Assembly (NCBI GenBank): GCA_009916335.1
Contig: SAAR01000048.1
Location: forward strand, 1 to 14,798
From: Erysipelotrichia bacterium
GTDB taxonomy: Bacteria > Bacillota_I > Bacilli_A > Erysipelotrichales > Erysipelotrichaceae
Direction: 5' to 3'
DNA length: 14,798 nt
Below the pieces are notes generated by a model. That model saw only the letters and a program-made list of their open reading frames with translations, made no database searches and was not told the DNA's origin. The position numbers were made by a program, and so were the translations under genes. Every line of letters begins with the position of its first letter. Position 1 is the first letter of the stretch. Shown here piece after piece: positions 13,379 to 14,798 of the stretch.

Positions 13379-14674
13379 ATGTTAAATCGTTATTCAAGAA
13401 AAGAAATGCGTGATATTTGGAGTGAAGAATCAAAGTTCAATGCATGGTTGAAAGTTGAAATCTTAGCTTGTGAAGCTTGGAGTACATTAGGGGAAATCCC
13501 TAAAGAAGATGTAGAGGCACTTTGGCAAAATGCATCTTTTGATATTGATCGTATTTATGAAATTGAACAGGATACAAGACATGATGTTGTCGCTTTCACA
13601 AGAGCAGTAAGTGAAACATTAGGTGAAGAAAAGAAATGGGTACACTATGGGTTAACCAGTACAGATGTGGTGGATACAGCTTATGGATACTTGTACAAAC
13701 AAGCGAATGCTATTTTATTAAAAGATTTAGAAACGTTTATTGAAACGTTAAAAACACAAGCGTTAAAATACAAAGATACTGTTTGTATGGGTAGAACACA
13801 TGGTGTTCACGCTGAAATTACTACTTTTGGTTTGAAGTTTGCTTTATGGTATGCCGAAATGCAAAGGAATTTAACACGTTTTAAAGAAGCGGCAGCAGCT
13901 GTTGAGTGTGGAAAAATTTCAGGGGCTGTTGGTACGTTTGCCAATACACCTCCACAAGTACAGGATTATGTATGTGAAAAATTAGGCATCAACTCTAGTT
14001 TGATTTCTACACAAACATTACAAAGAGATCGTCATGCACAATACTTTTCTACATTGGCATTAATTGGAACATCACTTGAAAAAATGGCTACGGAAGTAAG
14101 ACATCTACAAAGAACAGAAGTAAGAGAAGCAGAAGAATTTTTCCGTAAAGGACAAAAAGGTTCTAGTGCAATGCCACACAAACGTAATCCAATCGGTAGT
14201 GAAAACATTTGTGGGTGTGCAAGAGTATTAAGAGGATATATGATGACTTCTTATGAAGATTTACCTTTATGGCATGAAAGAGATATTTCACATTCTGCGG
14301 CTGAAAGAATCATTGCACCAGATGCAACGGCTTTATTGGACTACATGTTAAATCGTTTCAATAGTATTTTAGCTAATTTAACAGTGTTCCCTGAAAATAT
14401 GTTACATAATATTGGTTTAACGTATGGGGTAATCTTCTCACAAAGATTTATGCTTAAACTAATTGAAAAAGGTTGGGCAAGAGAAAAAGCATATGATACA
14501 GTACAACCAAATGCCATTAAATCATGGGAAAATAAAATTCCGTTTAAACAGTTAATGGAAGCAGATGAAGATGTAAGAGCAACATTAACACAAGCAGAAA
14601 TTGATGATTGCTTTAATCCACAATATCAAGTTAAGAATGTGGATACGATCTTTAAAAGAGTCGGTATTTTATAA
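13379..14674 (+). CDS. purB: Adenylosuccinate lyase
   Basis: PurB splits fumarate from SAICAR (to AICAR) and from adenylosuccinate (to AMP), so it serves both IMP synthesis and AMP formation. It is a cytoplasmic homotetramer of the fumarase/aspartase superfamily. At 431 residues it matches the Bacillus-type length. The catalytic His68 (QDTRHDV) and His141 (GRTHGVHAE) align with the numbering known for B. subtilis PurB. The superfamily signature [11 protein letters not shown] lies at 261-271, with the catalytic Ser262/263 on the flexible loop. STDVVDT (94-100) is the substrate-binding block. GGAGGAG at 13368-13374 directly follows the purD stop and is 4 bases from the ATG. It is the last gene of the unit. 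The rest of the pur pathway is not in the window. Confidence 0.97.
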   Translation: MLNRYSRKEMRDIWSEESKFNAWLKVEILACEAWSTLGEIPKEDVEALWQNASFDIDRIYEIEQDTRHDVVAFTRAVSETLGEEKKWVHYGLTSTDVVDTAYGYLYKQANAILLKDLETFIETLKTQALKYKDTVCMGRTHGVHAEITTFGLKFALWYAEMQRNLTRFKEAAAAVECGKISGAVGTFANTPPQVQDYVCEKLGINSSLISTQTLQRDRHAQYFSTLALIGTSLEKMATEVRHLQRTEVREAEEFFRKGQKGSSAMPHKRNPIGSENICGCARVLRGYMMTSYEDLPLWHERDISHSAAERIIAPDATALLDYMLNRFNSILANLTVFPENMLHNIGLTYGVIFSQRFMLKLIEKGWAREKAYDTVQPNAIKSWENKIPFKQLMEADEDVRATLTQAEIDDCFNPQYQVKNVDTIFKRVGIL

Positions 14675-14687
14675 TTCGTTCAATATA

Positions 14688-14738
14688 AGATATTCCTAGA
14701 ATGATCTGAGTCCTGTCAAGTAGACACTCGAAATATCT
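14688..14738. repeat. Nested inverted repeat downstream of purB, possible insertion-element end
   Basis: AGATATT (14688-14694) is the reverse complement of AATATCT (14732-14738). Inside, GAGT (14708-14711) pairs with ACTC (14726-14729) and GTC (14715-14717) with GAC (14723-14725) around AAGTA. The inner block TGTCAAGTAGACA resembles ends I associate with insertion sequences in gut Bacillota, which is recall only. The window ends before any transposase could be seen. Confidence 0.35.
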
Positions 14739-14753
14739 AAAAAGCTTTATACC

Positions 14754-14782
14754 CCAGCTAGTCCTGTACTAGCTGGTTTTTT
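14754..14782 (+). terminator. Rho-independent terminator at the end of the window
   Basis: CCAGCTAG (14754-14761) pairs with CTAGCTGG (14769-14776), with one more T-A pair closing a 5-base loop, followed by six T. It can end purD-purB transcription, or it may belong to the element suspected just upstream. Confidence 0.9.
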
Positions 14783-14798
14783 CTTTCATATTTAATCG

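Overview
The window is an ordinary-looking stretch of a low-GC, AT-rich bacterial chromosome. The organism is most likely a Bacillota (Firmicutes) species. Support comes from strong AGGAGG-type ribosome sites, short intrinsic terminators, a split two-gene ThrE-type exporter, a YwfO-like HD phosphohydrolase, an Mbeg1-like hydrolase and a Bacillus-type PurB. An Erysipelotrichia-like gut anaerobe would fit, but I infer that from gene content and have no marker gene to prove it. There are no rRNA, tRNA, CRISPR, phage or complete mobile-element genes.

Layout. (1) 1-816: the 3' part of a C-terminal-half transketolase gene, closed by a terminator. (2) 827-2639: a promoter, a two-gene threonine/serine exporter-like pair and mscL, whose product carries a C-terminal zinc ribbon. 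(3) 2638-7424, minus strand: nrdA-nrdB (class I ribonucleotide reductase), then asnA with its own predicted promoter. mscL and asnA converge on one terminator whose 3' arm is tandemly duplicated. (4) 7400-8423, minus strand: a Gfo/Idh/MocA-family oxidoreductase. (5) 8424-8543: a divergent promoter region with an 11-bp inverted repeat, one arm over each predicted -10. (6) 8544-10150: an apparent three-gene operon of an HD phosphohydrolase, a 42-residue single-span membrane protein and a 79-residue CxxC protein. (7) 10275-10721, minus strand: an unrecognised protein with a His/Cys-rich tail. (8) 10889-12019: an Mbeg1-like alpha/beta hydrolase. (9) 12135-14674: purD-purB. After purB lie a nested inverted repeat and a terminator that may be the edge of an insertion element cut by the window.

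Theme. Several genes bear on nucleotide supply: ribonucleotide reductase makes deoxynucleotides, the HD protein resembles dNTP triphosphohydrolases, PurD and PurB act in purine synthesis, and transketolase feeds pentose phosphates. They lie in separate transcription units, so this clustering may be coincidence. No NrdR-like box, purine riboswitch or PurR-like box was seen.

Five genes have true starts downstream of the longest open frame: the exporter N-half, nrdA, the HD gene, the His-rich gene and the hydrolase. In each case the ribosome site overlaps or lies too close to the upstream start candidate. purD also starts inside its longest frame. I found no convincing new defence or mobile system. 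The most unusual items are the small membrane protein in the HD operon, the His/Cys-tailed protein, the zinc-ribbon MscL and the duplicated terminator arm.
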